A DNA stretch of 64,000 nt from Parambassis ranga (taxonomy: Eukaryota > Chordata > Actinopteri > Ambassidae): contig NC_041023.1 in assembly GCF_900634625.1 (NCBI RefSeq), positions 28,945,375 to 29,009,374 of the forward strand, given 5' to 3'. Every line of letters starts with the position of its first letter. Within the stretch, counting starts at the first letter, position 1. Shown here piece after piece: positions 38,101-43,789 of the stretch. The position numbers were made by a program, and so were the translations under genes. The notes below the pieces were generated by a model. The model saw only the letters and a program-made list of their open reading frames with translations, was not told the DNA's origin and ran no database searches.

Positions 38101-41100
38101 TCTGTGGCCTCAGTAACTTTTATAAATTTTCTGTTTTTACAACTCAAGAGTCTTGAAACATCACATAATACTAAAAATACTAAAATCATATAACGAGTAA
38201 GGGACTGAAATCTAATAAAAACCCCTAAACACAGCTGCTGGAGTTCTCTCACTGGAACCACATGCTTGTTTAGTATGTGCGTGTGCGGATTTCTGTATGT
38301 GTCCAAATACCTGAGGTCGGCCTAATTACTCCGAAGAAGCTGTGAGATTTACTAAGCATTATTCTCGCCTCAAGTGCATGAGACCTTTGTGCATCCATGT
38401 AGCTGGTGTGTGCAAAAATGCATGAATACCAAAATACTTGCGGTCGGCTATACAACTACTGAAAGGAAGCCAAGACATTATGTGGGAGAGAGAGCAGAGT
38501 GTGCATATGTAGAGTGTCCTTGGTGTGTATATGTGTGTGTTTGTGTATGTGTATGCAGTCATTAACATCTCCAGACAGCTTAATCCTGGCTTACTAGCAG
38601 GCTAACTCCTGTGTGTTTCACTTTGCAAATACCTGTGGTTTGCTTTAATGAACAGACATTTCAGAAGCAGTAAAATTAATCTACGCTAGGCGTGTAGTTT
38701 TGCACAGAATGTGTCTGGGTTCATTTTTCTGCTGCCTGTGTGGACATGTACATGTAAAGTGTCTCTTACTTTGGCAAACTCAAATAAATGACATCTGTCC
38801 CTGCATTCACAAACATACATATATCACCGTGATGTAAGACTGTCTGCATTTCCCCACCTATGACGCTCTTGGCGAAAGAGGCCCTCTTCAACGTGGCCAG
38901 CCCCAAGTCTCCGATCTTCACCGAGCCCGTGGGCCCCGTGATGAATATGTTGTCGCATTTCAGGTCTCTGTGAATGATGGGCGGAGCTCTGGTGTGCAGG
39001 AAGTGAAGGCCTTTGAGGATCTGTCTGCACCACGAGCGCAGAACTTTGATCTTCATCACCTTGAAGCGCTTCAAGTAGCTGTTGGACAAAGTAAACAGAG
39101 GTTCAACCTTTGTGATCATAAGTTACATTCATCCACACACTGTAGCTGCTGAAAGGAAATGTTACAGATAAAGACACACACTTCATATCATAAACAAGCA
39201 CCATTCTACTAAAGTTGGGGGCTACTCAGGTCTTAAAGCTAAAAAAAAAACAAAAAAAAACCCCTGCCATAGGAGGGTTAATAATTCAAAATAAAAGAAT
39301 GAACAAATAAGACAGTGAGGCCTCAGCAGAAATAATGTTTCATTTAAAGTATTAAGCTTACATAAACTAAGTGGATTACTGCTGACAATTCAAGCTTAAA
39401 GCGATACATAAAAATTACTCACGCTGACGTACACAACAGTCTGGTGCCTGCATTGTTAAGAGTCGCACAAATGAAAATGTATTTCATGTCCTAAACTACT
39501 CAGATGGTCTATTCTATTTTGCAGAATGTGTTTCTATTCTATTTAATTTGCTTTCATGCCAGTAAATTAAAATAAAACTCTCATCAAATAATTACACAAC
39601 AGGCACAAATCATCAGATATGTTTTAATGTGGTTTTTAGTAGTGCTAATTCCTACTGATCTTATGGTACGCATTAGCTTGTATCACATTATATCTAGCAG
39701 GCGAGCCACTTATTTTATACACTCCTAATTTCCTAAGATTGAGAGCAACAAGGTATCGTTTAATGTGTAATTGTTCCATTCTTTTTTTTGATTCCTAAAG
39801 AAATTTAAAAACAGTCGTCCTTTGTCTCTGCCCACTTTTTCCCTTTTGGAGTTATGAGAATCTGGAAGCAGTCCCAGTTAAACACTGTGCGGAAAGCAGG
39901 GAAACACCCTTTGACAGGGTGCCAGGCCATCACAGATCCACACCTGTGGGTGTTTAAGAGTCAGTCCACCTGGTTTGTGTGGCTGAGGAATGAGGGAGGA
40001 AACACGAGGAGAGGCCAGAGGAATTCATGTTAGTGAGGAACAATTAGGAAAAACAAAATGTAACAATCCTGTGTTTTCTTACTGTATTCTTACTGGAATG
40101 TTGTATTTTAGACAGCTGAATGTCTAAAATACATTGTATACTTCCTCTTATCAGCTGCTCAGGTATGGTGCCAAATGCTAAGTCGTGGGAAGCAGGCTCC
40201 TGACTCATCCTCTGATCAGAGAAAATGAGACTCAAAAAGATTCAAAGAAGCTCAAACCAAGTGACTCATCATCAGTCCAATTTAATTTAGATTGTGTTCT
40301 CTGTTAAAGTCCTTTAGTTCCTAGAGTTTGAAATAATCTTGCCCTTGATCTATTTACTGCATTTAACTCAATCCACTATTTTAATCGAACTGTCCACAAT
40401 CCAGCTGAATAACAGGCAGCTGACTCAACCACTGGATAACCTTGTAAAAAAAAAAAAAACTGTTGTCTCAGCCAGTGGTACCCTCTGGGTCCAGACAGCT
40501 GACCTGATGCACAGCATCATCAGTAAGTCTGGCTCTCAGCATCACTGGCAGCTCCAGACTGTCACCAGCTGCTGTAATAATGCAGCAGCTGCAAATCTGT
40601 CTTAACTGATGAGAAGTAGCAGGGACAACCCGGGATTGAACATCACAGAGCAGTGTGCAGCCAGACTGCTGAGCTACATCTGATGTTACTAATACCTCCA
40701 ACTGCCACGAAGAGTGTATTGTTCAGTCTTATATGTTGGTGCTCAGCTGGAATCCAATCTAAACGCAAAATGGGACTTTTACAATAAAGCTTTAACAGCT
40801 GTTTAAAACTGCAGGAATCCTTTTGTTTATATTTACTAACAACAAAGCAAACATTTTGAAATCCAGATCACAGTTGATGAGTTATTTAATTAACTAACCA
40901 TAAACTGGAAACTACAATCAATCGGTGTTAGCATCCAACCTTTACAGAAACACTATACAGTCACTAGGATCTCATCAGCCTGTGATGGGAGTTGTTACCA
41001 TGGGAACTGGGAACAAGTGATTATGTTTTTTTCCCTAAATATAACCAAGGAAAATTATAGCCACATTTCGAAGTAAAGGGATCTATGTTGCCTTTAAGTA

Positions 41101-43789
41101 AACTTTTGCAGGCACACGGCGATGACTATACAACCAATATGTGACAATCTAACAACATCTGACCTGCATGCACTCCTGTCAATCAAACTCATCCTCCTAT
41201 CTTTTAGACTCATAAAAGTAAAAAAAGGAGAGTTTACTTTACTGCTTATTTGTCCCCGCAGTGAATGCCTATTGCCACAAATGTTAATGGGTGTTTATCC
41301 AGAATTACTTTGTTTAAAATGTAGCTCTCTAGGGGAGCTTCTTTGAAAAACAAGACCAAAACATTTCTCAAAATTGTGTTACAATAATCTTATTAATTCA
41401 GAAAAACAGGGCAATGTCTCTGCTTTTGTACAAGACAGGAACTCATTAGCTTTTTATGATCACAGCATACCAACAATTTTTTTCTTCTACTGTACTCAAA
41501 ATATGTGGGTGTATCCACATATTCATTGACCTCTCCCCGTTCCTCCCTCCTCACATCCATGCTATTTCTCTTTTTGATTTTTCACATATCTCCTCTTATC
41601 CTCTTCCTCCCTCTTCATCCTCCTTCCTACCCTCGTCACCCTCGCCTGCCTCTTTGGTGTTCTGTTCTGAAGTCAGAACGGTGTTGACAGACAAGTTAAA
41701 CCCTGTGGCATTCAGCGCTGGAGTGACACTGCGCAAAGTCAACCATGCACACACTTCAACGCACATACCTGAATACACAGAGGTCTATTTGTACTCTGAT
41801 GATCTTTATGAATAAAGTGCATGTACGTGCATATAAACAGCAAAGGCAGCAGTACAAACGTGTTTTGTTCTGCCTCCACCTCACCCACACATTCTGTAGA
41901 TAAGAGGCCTCTACACTCTACACTGAACTCACACTGGTCAGTATTTCCATCCTCACCATCTCTCCCCCCCCCTCCCCCCTGTCATTTCTCTTTCCTTTTC
42001 CACCACATGAAACAGTCCCACTCCTTTCCGAGTCTTCATCTGGATGACAGCCAAACCCCTGTGCCGCCTAGGTCCTGTTAGTTCAGGCACATGCATGCAC
42101 CGCATATGAACAATATGTATGTCACACCTTCCTTTATTACTTTACTTAAATATACTTTGATATAACAGAAAAATGCATATAAATAAGGTAACAAAGTGCC
42201 TGCACACTAACTAATTTCTCCCCTGAATGACAATGTCTCCAGCTTTTCTTCAACAATAGTGACTACAACAACATTTTGGGATTTTGTGCAAACTTTCACT
42301 ACTTTAAGCCCAAATAATAAAATCAGTCCATTTACTGATGATGATAATTTAATGATAATATTCCTATATTATCATCTACATTGGCAACATACACTTATTC
42401 TGCTTACCATTAGCATTTTTTGATGCCCAAGGTCTTCTCTGAAAATTTTATTCACTCATGTATAATTTCTATATGAATGAATAAATATATTTTCCTAAAT
42501 TTAAAGTCTCTCTTTTCTTCTTTTTCACACTGTAGGTACAGTAGTGGATGCACAACAGAAACATGCTCAGCACAGACAGAGAGTCTTTTACTGCTTCGCT
42601 CCACTTGTATAAAGCTGGTTTTTTTTCTTGGTCTACCAGTGGAGGGCACTACTGTCCTTGTTAGACAGACTGAATTAATTCTCTCACTCCTGTGGTCACA
42701 GGTGGGTCAGTGCTTTGCCCCTCCAATCATTTGTCTATTCGTCAAATTGTGCTTGTATCTCTCAATCTGTGATTTCCTGTCTCCCTCTCTGTTTCTTTGA
42801 CTTTACATGCACTGTAACTGTACGGACTGTAACCACTCTGGTCATCTATCCGTGTCCCTCTACCAGCCGACCAGGAATGATGTCAGGAATGAGAGGAATC
42901 TGCAGCAGAAGCAGCAGCTGGCAGGTGGGCTGGTGTCACGCCATGCACTGTATGGCGCTGGCTGTATGCTGCTCATCACACATTAGGCCCTACTATTGTA
43001 TGGGGAGCTCAACAATCGCATTCACATTCACTCGGCGGAGAGACGGGTATTCAGTCATGGCACGTACAATGACAGTCAAACAGAAGTATCAATTCTCTAC
43101 AGTGAATTTTGGGGAAGAGGTGACTGACGAGAGCATGACAGATGCCCGTCTGCTATCTGATCCCCTGATGTACAGTTTGCCTCACACAAATGATTCCTTC
43201 TGTCAGGCCAATTTTAATCAGTCAATATCAGCCTAACATCAACACCAGTATGGGCCTGTTCGCTGTACAATATACATTGATATGAACTTTTGTGTTGACC
43301 AAAATTGAGAGTACGATGCTTGAAGTAATGCAGATGTGGTGTCATTACATAACTTGTCCAGCAGAGGGTGTTCTGATGCCTTTGCTTTCAATACTGTCTG
43401 CAGCACATGTAGCAGAAAGCAAACCACAGCTGGCTGTGAGTAAAGGGAATTCTTTTAACTCTAAAAATGAATATGAACCCCAAATCAATAAGATTCTGGT
43501 TAGATTTTTGCATCACCTAATGCCCATTTCAGTCACAAATAAGCAGGATGACACAAATAGCTGGGTTTTCCCCCCAACAAAGTCACTGAATCGACATTTT
43601 TATGTCATGTACTCACGTTTTTAATGTGCCAGATGTCATGAGCTCTGTAACGAGAACAATACATTTCTTTCCTTTGCAGGGACCCTCCCAGGAGTCATAG
43701 AAGCGGACAATGTTAGGATGCTGGAGACCCTTTAACATCCCGGCCTCCTCTTTGAACCGCTGCCTCTCTGACTTGGACAGCTTGCGATC
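10710..43789 (-). CDS. wnk1: WNK1 kinase gene, exons 2-35 (5'-partial)
   Basis: WNK1 is a cytosolic chloride-inhibited Ser/Thr kinase. It phosphorylates SPAK/OSR1, which in turn control SLC12 cation-chloride cotransporters, cell volume and ion transport. I joined 34 minus-strand exons by homology remembered from vertebrate WNK1 and by splice signals. Every junction keeps phase and the total is 7329 nt, or 2442 codons plus TAG at 10710-10712. The order is kinase domain, PF1, acidic segment, disordered region with HSN2-like exon, PF2, RFIV, RFRV, RFQV, RFSV, coiled coil, basic patch and an NLRTT terminus. WNK1 fits better than WNK2, 3 or 4 because of KRKREQRQLVREEQEK-like, VVHSAGRRFIVSPVPE and KPSPSSDNL blocks. 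Exon 1, with the start codon, Gly-loop and catalytic lysine, is outside the window. Teleosts often keep two copies (wnk1a/wnk1b), and I cannot say which this is. The exact ends of exon 12 are the least certain. Confidence 0.95.
11390..11446 (-). CDS. wnk1: wnk1 exon 34: 19-codon linker
   Basis: Encodes GKRSAKQLQSAPAQGHSYE, phase 0 at both ends. Acceptor GTTTTTTAG, donor TATGAG|GTTAGT. Takes the place of mammalian SGRRGSKGHMNYE between the WARDAMN block and the KFSAP/KYSAP block. Confidence 0.88.
11915..12087 (-). CDS. wnk1: wnk1 exon 33: KGTFTDDLHKLVDNWARDAMN
   Basis: Encodes a Gly/Ser linker (TNSTNAVSGSGGLGQSQGG), then RKGTFTDDLHKLVDNWARD and AMNLSQ. KGTFTDDLHKLVD.W is one of the most conserved C-terminal WNK blocks. 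Acceptor CTCTCTCAG, donor TCACAG|GTTGCC. It lies 4.2 kb from exon 32, the longest intron in the 3' half. Confidence 0.97.
12088..16273 (-). other. wnk1: wnk1 intron 32 (4.2 kb)
   Basis: No further exon-like segment with flanking splice sites and WNK homology was found. It contains a G12 run (13064-13075), a small CTAGC-rich palindromic patch near 13736-13757 and purine-rich stretches. Mammals splice extra small exons in this part of WNK1, so a missed cassette is possible. Confidence 0.6.
13064..13075. repeat. G12 homopolymer in an intron
   Basis: Twelve consecutive Gs on the plus strand in the intron between exons 32 and 33. Confidence 0.93.
16274..16471 (-). CDS. wnk1: wnk1 exon 32: LQPLKPSPSSDNL exon
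   Basis: Encodes STLSAQSVPTMYPGQLALLA, then GSSTLLQPLKPSPSSDNLCS, AYTSEAALSVPSLCAPTP and one base. Matches mammalian QLLQPLKPSPSSDNLYSAFTSDGAISVPSLSAPG. Acceptor TATCTCCAG, donor CCCCAG|GTAGGC. Confidence 0.95.
16953..17082 (-). CDS. wnk1: wnk1 exon 31: VPPA and Arg/Lys-rich patch
   Basis: Encodes VPPAAVMPPIIALTG, then the basic patch RRRRPTKSKSSKSSRTSS and THGSKSPLQP. Closely matches mammalian SGRRRRPTKSKGSKSSRSSS. The patch is a plausible nuclear-localisation or phosphoinositide-binding sequence. Acceptor GGTATAG, donor AGCCAG|GTGGGT. Confidence 0.95.
17163..17238 (-). CDS. wnk1: wnk1 exon 30: C-terminal coiled coil
   Basis: Encodes HMREIQALHSRQKEEIDSLF and TKLGK. It matches mammalian KHLKEIQDLQSRQKHEIESLYTKLGK, including the His and Gln of the WNK HQ coiled-coil signature involved in WNK-WNK association. 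Acceptor ACCACCAG, donor GGAAAG|GTGACT. Confidence 0.96.
17331..17599 (-). CDS. wnk1: wnk1 exon 29: RFQV/RFSV and coiled-coil start
   Basis: Starts VTTSTEARVGRFSVSRAQEE: the first Val completes RFQ|V and RFSV (17558-17569) is a further SPAK/OSR1 docking motif. It continues through a Ser/Asn stretch to NSYISSDNDSEFEDDDFKRE, where the conserved C-terminal coiled coil begins (VNHLREK). Mammalian WNK1 has SSYMSSDNESDIEDEDLK. Acceptor CCTCTCAG, donor GAAAA|GTATGT. Confidence 0.95.
17681..17962 (-). CDS. wnk1: wnk1 exon 28: V...RFQ docking cassette
   Basis: Ninety-four codons, phase 0 at both ends, starting VSLAAVEPAAQRPACTESST, with a long Ser run (TSSTSSSSSSSSLSSPENT) and ending PKPTTTIGRFQ. It supplies the Val of the upstream RFR|V motif and the RFQ of the next. 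Mammalian counterparts are RFQVSV...ESSTSESSVLSSSSPEST...VGRFQVTT. Acceptor TGCTTAG, donor TTTCAG|GTATTT. Confidence 0.94.
18059..18138 (-). CDS. wnk1: wnk1 exon 27: carries RFR of a split RFRV motif
   Basis: Encodes PFSLEEEIAPSPAAPPAS and GITLGRFR, ending exactly after the third residue of an RFxV motif. The Val comes from exon 28. Mammalian WNK1 has MGRFQVSV at this position. Acceptor CTTTTAG, donor TTTAGG|GTAAAA. Confidence 0.9.
18223..18259 (-). CDS. wnk1: wnk1 exon 26: 37-nt microexon-like linker
   Basis: Encodes ASHGGVPSVGQP plus one base of an Ile codon finished by exon 27. Acceptor GGTTTCAG, donor AACCAA|GTATGT. It is accepted because it alone reconciles the phase-0 end of exon 25 with the start of exon 27. 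Confidence 0.82.
18350..18433 (-). CDS. wnk1: wnk1 exon 25: QQPLEDLDAQLRR exon
   Basis: Encodes SQQPLEDLDAQLRRALSPE and TVPVSSHTQ, 28 codons, phase 0. Mammalian WNK1 has the same SQQPLEDLDAQLRRTLSPE block. LDAQLRR echoes ALDKKLRSLF of exon 23, so the two may be short related helices. Acceptor TCTTCAG, donor ACGCAG|GTAAAC. Confidence 0.96.
18434..20013 (-). other. wnk1: wnk1 intron 24 (1.6 kb)
   Basis: Non-coding. It carries a possible retroelement tail (18948-19115). No additional exon is supported. Confidence 0.65.
18948..19115 (+). mobile_element. possible non-LTR element fragment
   Basis: The phrases GTGCCGTCTAGTGGTGAGGT and GTGAAGCGTCTGGAGACAAG, followed by ACACAAATAAAACTGAAT, resemble frequent teleost interspersed repeats that end in an AATAAAACTGAAT-type tail. 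This is recalled resemblance only; no reverse-transcriptase coding part is present. Confidence 0.3.
20014..20075 (-). CDS. wnk1: wnk1 exon 24: short linker exon
   Basis: Encodes IPAPSLGQTTPSKTPLSRVP after a split Ala codon. Acceptor TTCCACAG, donor TACCG|GTGAGT. Disordered; supported by phase-perfect fit between exons 23 and 25 and by similarity in position to mammalian PSKPPLTKAP. Confidence 0.9.
20157..20476 (-). CDS. wnk1: wnk1 exon 23: DIQALDKKLRSLF exon
   Basis: Begins (R)CEASCESQGKPD, then DIQALDKKLRSLFMDLGG, a short helix conserved in mammals as DIKTLEEKLRSLF, and continues as Ala/Ser/Pro-rich disorder ending ISNPAQT. Acceptor TTTCTCAG, donor GACTG|GTGGGC. Phases at both ends match their neighbours. 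Confidence 0.93.
20477..20904 (-). other. wnk1: wnk1 intron 22
   Basis: A 428-nt AT-rich intron with no recognisable feature beyond its splice sites. Confidence 0.8.
20905..21829 (-). CDS. wnk1: wnk1 exon 22: large disordered Ser/Pro/Gln exon
   Basis: 925 nt encoding PSQTPGQGMVLSQSAGAISL, QQAFTELKQTQ, a long Ser/Pro/Gln/Val-rich region with VQIQGQAQIQPQ-like repeats, and QPTLVHSQPQTAALPGQTHV. The conserved ends match mammalian LSLQQAFSELRRAQ and QQTLIHSQPQPALLPNQPHTH. The last codons form HCGECDA, which joins to RCEASC of the next exon. Acceptor ATCCTCCAG, donor GCAAG|GTGAGA. Confidence 0.94.
21909..22049 (-). CDS. wnk1: wnk1 exon 21: RFIV docking exon
   Basis: Encodes ISPSATAQVVHSAGRRFIV followed by SPVPEARLKEQMF. 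The block VVHSAGRRFIVSPVPE is identical to mammalian WNK1. RFIV (21991-22002) is a RFxV-type docking motif for the C-terminal domains of SPAK/OSR1. Acceptor TTTCTCAG, donor AAACAG|GTAAGC. Confidence 0.96.
22166..22217 (-). CDS. wnk1: wnk1 exon 20: short linker exon
   Basis: Fifty-two nucleotides encoding MAGDAQQQIPAISAPMP and one base of a Glu codon completed in the next exon. Acceptor AACTACAG, donor GCCGG|GTAACA. It aligns in position with the mammalian SSMPQQIGIP segment before VVHSAGRRFIV. The ATG at the exon start is internal to the reading frame. Confidence 0.88.
22302..22412 (-). CDS. wnk1: wnk1 exon 19: PF2 C-terminal helices
   Basis: Encodes VQSEFILESERESFIEQVRE and VIENADEKGVERDTSSQ. 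It completes the PF2 domain (compare mammalian NNDFILAIERESFVDQVREII). Acceptor TTTGCAG, donor AGTCAG|GTAAAC, phase 0. Confidence 0.95.
22413..22899 (-). other. wnk1: wnk1 intron 18
   Basis: A 487-nt intron with a purine-rich (plus strand) GAAGAAGAAAA tract at about 22738-22840, which forms a long C/T-rich stretch in the transcript. It is too far from the acceptor to be its polypyrimidine tract. Confidence 0.75.
22900..23016 (-). CDS. wnk1: wnk1 exon 18: PF2 domain core
   Basis: Encodes ISNRGDRVAECQLETHNR and KMVTFRFDLDGDNPEEIAQIM, the core of PF2, structurally related to PF1 and able to bind RFxV/I peptides. Nearly identical to mammalian WNK1. Acceptor GTGTAG, donor ATCATG|GTACAC, phase 0. 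Confidence 0.96.
23166..23319 (-). CDS. wnk1: wnk1 exon 17: basic block leading into PF2
   Basis: Encodes GHSETSGLSDGNEGGGGG, then RHEGRSTKRHQRRSVRSRSR and HEKTTKAKLNVLN. Mammalian WNK1 has the same GRHEGRTTKRHYRKSVRSRSRHEK block. The Arg-rich stretch could act as a nuclear-localisation or lipid/RNA contact patch. KLNVLN begins the second PF domain. Acceptor CCCTAG, donor CTCAAT|GTAATA. Confidence 0.95.
23417..23487 (-). CDS. wnk1: wnk1 exon 16: Ser/Gln linker
   Basis: Encodes SASQSSELSQSQLYAPQVLS ending SIE and two bases of a split Ser codon. Acceptor GTTTCAG, donor GAGAG|GTAATA. It joins to GHSETSGLSDGNEG of the next exon, the region corresponding to VASGLSDGNE in mammalian WNK1. Confidence 0.88.
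23488..24101 (-). other. wnk1: wnk1 intron 15
   Basis: A 614-nt AT-rich intron with no recognisable feature beyond its splice sites. Confidence 0.75.
24102..24392 (-). CDS. wnk1: wnk1 exon 15: proline-rich exon
   Basis: Ninety-seven codons starting PSVTPSTSTVSLVTLPP and ending DTPMETPSQ. The middle is a proline block (PPLPPVPPPPAPPPPVP) that could bind SH3 or EVH1 domains, which is inference only. Acceptor CTTCTCAG, donor CCCAG|GTACTG, phase 0. Conservation with mammals is limited to composition. Confidence 0.85.
24393..25752 (-). other. wnk1: wnk1 intron 14
   Basis: A 1.36-kb intron. It starts (high end) at GTATGA and ends in a pyrimidine-rich tract upstream of the exon 15 acceptor (24395-24480). 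No gene or clear repeat apart from short CA/TA runs near 25146-25168. Confidence 0.7.
25753..25827 (-). CDS. wnk1: wnk1 exon 14: small phase-0 cassette
   Basis: Twenty-five codons, VVASSQSTALLQSPTHTT through QAPTQ, phase 0 at both ends. Acceptor CATCTCCAG, donor CACAG|GTATGA. Disordered Ser/Thr/Gln sequence. Support is positional plus splice signals, so skipping would be frame-neutral. Confidence 0.75.
25828..26654 (-). other. wnk1: wnk1 intron 13
   Basis: An 827-nt intron, AT-rich, with no supported exon. A moderately GC-rich patch at 26140-26270 has no recognised identity. Confidence 0.7.
26655..26744 (-). CDS. wnk1: wnk1 exon 13: Pro-rich cassette
   Basis: Thirty codons, QVQAPIPQPTPGPPLVPA through PPGTSQQ, phase 0 on both sides. 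Acceptor CCAAGCAG (a 3-nt-shifted CAGCAG choice is possible), donor CAACAG|GTATTA. Low-complexity Pro/Gln sequence with no domain. It is supported by frame, splice sites and position rather than by clear homology, and could be alternatively spliced. Confidence 0.75.
26745..28818 (-). other. wnk1: wnk1 intron 12
   Basis: A 2.07-kb AT-rich intron downstream of the HSN2-like exon. No extra exon or recognised element is supported. Confidence 0.7.
28819..30300 (-). CDS. wnk1: wnk1 exon 12: large HSN2-like exon
   Basis: A 1482-nt exon opening QHSMPHPFSGG. It contains PERPISFSPPPTGPPKG, QRRKSTSILEAHTRHFQP, a divergent middle, VFEFHL followed by a run of nine alanines, a LYRARR-like block, LQPVTEE and SSDSLASSDAGEFQSPPPPP. 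These blocks occur in the same order in the mammalian HSN2 exon of WNK1, which is included in nervous-system transcripts and mutated in hereditary sensory neuropathy type II. It should be a phase-0 cassette. The 3' end is uncertain: GG|GTCAGT at 28817-28818 is preferred, and CTG|GTACAA at 28850-28851 is the alternative. The acceptor is TTGTCGCAG. Confidence 0.87.
30301..31487 (-). other. wnk1: wnk1 intron 11, flanking the HSN2-like exon
   Basis: A 1.19-kb intron. If exon 12 is a neuronal cassette, regulatory sites for splicing would be expected here and in intron 12, but none can be named with confidence. Confidence 0.7.
31488..31793 (-). CDS. wnk1: wnk1 exon 11: RRRSRSMSV exon
   Basis: Encodes PLPPRRRSRSMSVCVPPSS, a Pro/Thr-rich middle and FAGRLSKALETVLPLHSAS..RRASLPALFSTP. 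The same blocks occur in mammalian WNK1 (RRRSRSMSVCVP and FAEKLSKALESVLPMHSAS). RRRSRS and RRAS are basophilic phosphosite-like. The donor CCCCT|GTAGGT was chosen over GTTCAT 6 nt downstream because it keeps phase 0 and joins STP to QHSMPHP, as in mammals (STPQSMAHP). Confidence 0.92.
31794..32936 (-). other. wnk1: wnk1 intron 10
   Basis: A 1.14-kb AT-rich intron with no recognised feature. Confidence 0.7.
32937..33130 (-). CDS. wnk1: wnk1 exon 10: disordered Ser/Pro/Gln segment
   Basis: Encodes EGGVDSGQGSSVFSSDSPQ, matching the mammalian VDSGQGSSVF block, then a Pro/Gln-rich stretch (SSQPPSQPQTPYPQTPSATP) ending QPPQPM. The acceptor is TCTCTCAG and the donor CCAATG|GTGAGT. No folded domain is visible. 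It probably serves as a flexible, phosphorylatable linker. Confidence 0.92.
33452..33521 (-). CDS. wnk1: wnk1 exon 9: acidic (KLHL3-degron position) segment
   Basis: Encodes AETEETEAEQQQ followed by LHYQQTGISHT. It aligns with mammalian WNK1 EPEEPEADQH...LQYQQ, the acidic motif that KLHL3-CUL3 ubiquitin ligase recognises in WNK kinases. Here both prolines are threonine, Asp is Glu and His is Gln. Acceptor TCTGCAG, donor ACACAT|GTACGT. The exon is 70 nt and leaves one base for the next codon. Confidence 0.9.
33624..33818 (-). CDS. wnk1: wnk1 exon 8: PF1 end and basic/Gln coiled segment
   Basis: Encodes VESGYVAEGDHKTMAKAI, the end of PF1, then the charged helix RRKREQRQLVREEQEKRKLE and a short polyglutamine stretch (QQLQQQQHRE, encoded by CAG repeats near 33660), ending SSHTQ. 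The charged helix is a WNK1 hallmark. The exon is 195 nt, phase 0 at both ends. The donor CACAG|GTTTCC is weaker than its neighbours. Confidence 0.93.
33899..33978 (-). CDS. wnk1: wnk1 exon 7: PF1 autoinhibitory domain
   Basis: Encodes KYKENEAIEFSFDLNKDVPED through AQEM. This is the core beta-strand of the PF1 domain, which in WNK1 binds RFxV-type peptides and inhibits the kinase. The EFSFDL core is intact. The acceptor is TTTGCAG and the donor GAAATG|GTGCGT. Confidence 0.95.
33979..34057 (-). other. wnk1: GC-AG intron of 79 nt
   Basis: The intron begins GCAAGG and ends TTTGCAG in the minus-strand sense. Exon 6 ends LKG and exon 7 continues KYKENEAIEF, exactly as in other WNK1 proteins. No GT in the vicinity keeps both frame and homology. 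GC-AG introns are a known minor class of U2 introns with AG|GCAAG donors. Confidence 0.85.
34058..34197 (-). CDS. wnk1: wnk1 exon 6: end of kinase, start of PF1
   Basis: Encodes YAIKILLNHAFFQEDTG, the end of the kinase C-lobe, then VRVELAEEDDGEMIAIKLW, the start of the autoinhibitory PF1 domain, ending LKG. Mammals have KDLLNHAFF where this copy has KILLNHAFF. The only donor that preserves the reading frame and the family sequence LKGKYK is a non-canonical GC (CTCAAAG|GCAAGG), followed by a 79-nt intron. Confidence 0.93.
34198..34740 (-). other. wnk1: wnk1 intron 5
   Basis: A 543-nt AT-rich intron with no recognisable feature beyond its splice sites. Confidence 0.8.
34741..34829 (-). CDS. 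wnk1: wnk1 exon 5: kinase C-lobe
   Basis: A short exon reading GVKPGSFDKVAIPEVKEI through RTNKDER, with the Arg codon split (AG|G) across the next junction. The donor is GAGAG|GTGAGT and the acceptor ACATAG. It is very close to mammalian WNK1, with PGSF where mammals have PASF and RTNKDER where they have RQNKDER. Confidence 0.95.
34830..37833 (-). other. wnk1: wnk1 intron 4 (3.0 kb)
   Basis: In mammals this intron holds the kidney-specific promoter and alternative first exon 4a, which gives a kinase-deficient WNK1. I found no convincing exon 4a here. It contains CA and TG microsatellites near 36023-36042 and 37111-37131 and a T/ATT-rich tract at 37207-37240. Confidence 0.65.
37834..37991 (-). 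CDS. wnk1: wnk1 exon 4: kinase C-lobe
   Basis: The exon encodes GTPEFMAPEMYEEKYDES through QIYRRVTS and is near-identical to mammalian WNK1. It contains the APE motif closing the activation segment and the DVYAFGMCMLEMAT helix F. It ends in phase 0 with a canonical ACTAGT|GTAAGT donor. In mammals the alternative kidney-specific first exon lies in the following intron. Confidence 0.96.
37992..38857 (-). other. wnk1: wnk1 intron 3
   Basis: An 866-nt intron with no recognised gene. Short TG-rich runs occur at about 38525-38553. Confidence 0.75.
38858..39078 (-). CDS. wnk1: wnk1 exon 3: catalytic and activation loops
   Basis: This exon begins at YLKRFKVMKIKV and ends at KSVIG, with 73 complete codons. 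It holds the catalytic loop HRDLKCDN (residues 36-43 of the exon) and the WNK-type DLG metal-binding motif in GDLGLATL. Known family biology places the bound inhibitory chloride next to the two leucines of DLGLATL. The activation segment LKRASFAKSVIG keeps both serines that correspond to mammalian Ser378 and Ser382. The donor is ATAG|GTGGGG and the acceptor CCAACAG. The enzyme looks catalytically intact in this part. Confidence 0.96.
39079..43616 (-). other. wnk1: wnk1 intron 2 (4.5 kb)
   Basis: Non-coding. It contains a tRNA-like SINE candidate (40440-40680). A 173-codon plus-strand frame at 42715-43236 has no recognisable domain and is not called as a gene. Confidence 0.65.
40440..40680 (-). 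mobile_element. candidate tRNA-derived SINE
   Basis: On the minus strand a polymerase-III-like A box (TAGCTCAGCAG, 40666-40676) is followed by a B box (GTTCAATCCC, 40632-40641) at about tRNA spacing. The sequence then runs on as unrelated body to a T13 tract (A13 on the plus strand, 40446-40458). The mix of tRNA-like head and homopolymer end suits a SINE. Family unknown, ends approximate. Confidence 0.4.
43617..43789 (-). CDS. wnk1: wnk1 exon 2: kinase N-lobe
   Basis: The exon runs from DRKLSKSERQRFKEEAGML to ELMTSGTLK plus two bases of the next Thr codon. It covers the alphaC helix region and the hinge of the kinase domain. The acceptor is CTCTGTGCAG and the donor is AAAAC|GTGAGT. It differs from mammalian WNK1 in the loop WEGPCKGKKC, which carries an extra cysteine. 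The catalytic lysine of WNKs sits in the preceding exon, which is not seen here. Confidence 0.95.

Noticed and set aside
42715..43236. 173-codon plus-strand frame in intron 2
   Set aside because: Moderately GC-rich but no recognisable domain, no splice or promoter context and antisense to wnk1; most likely chance.
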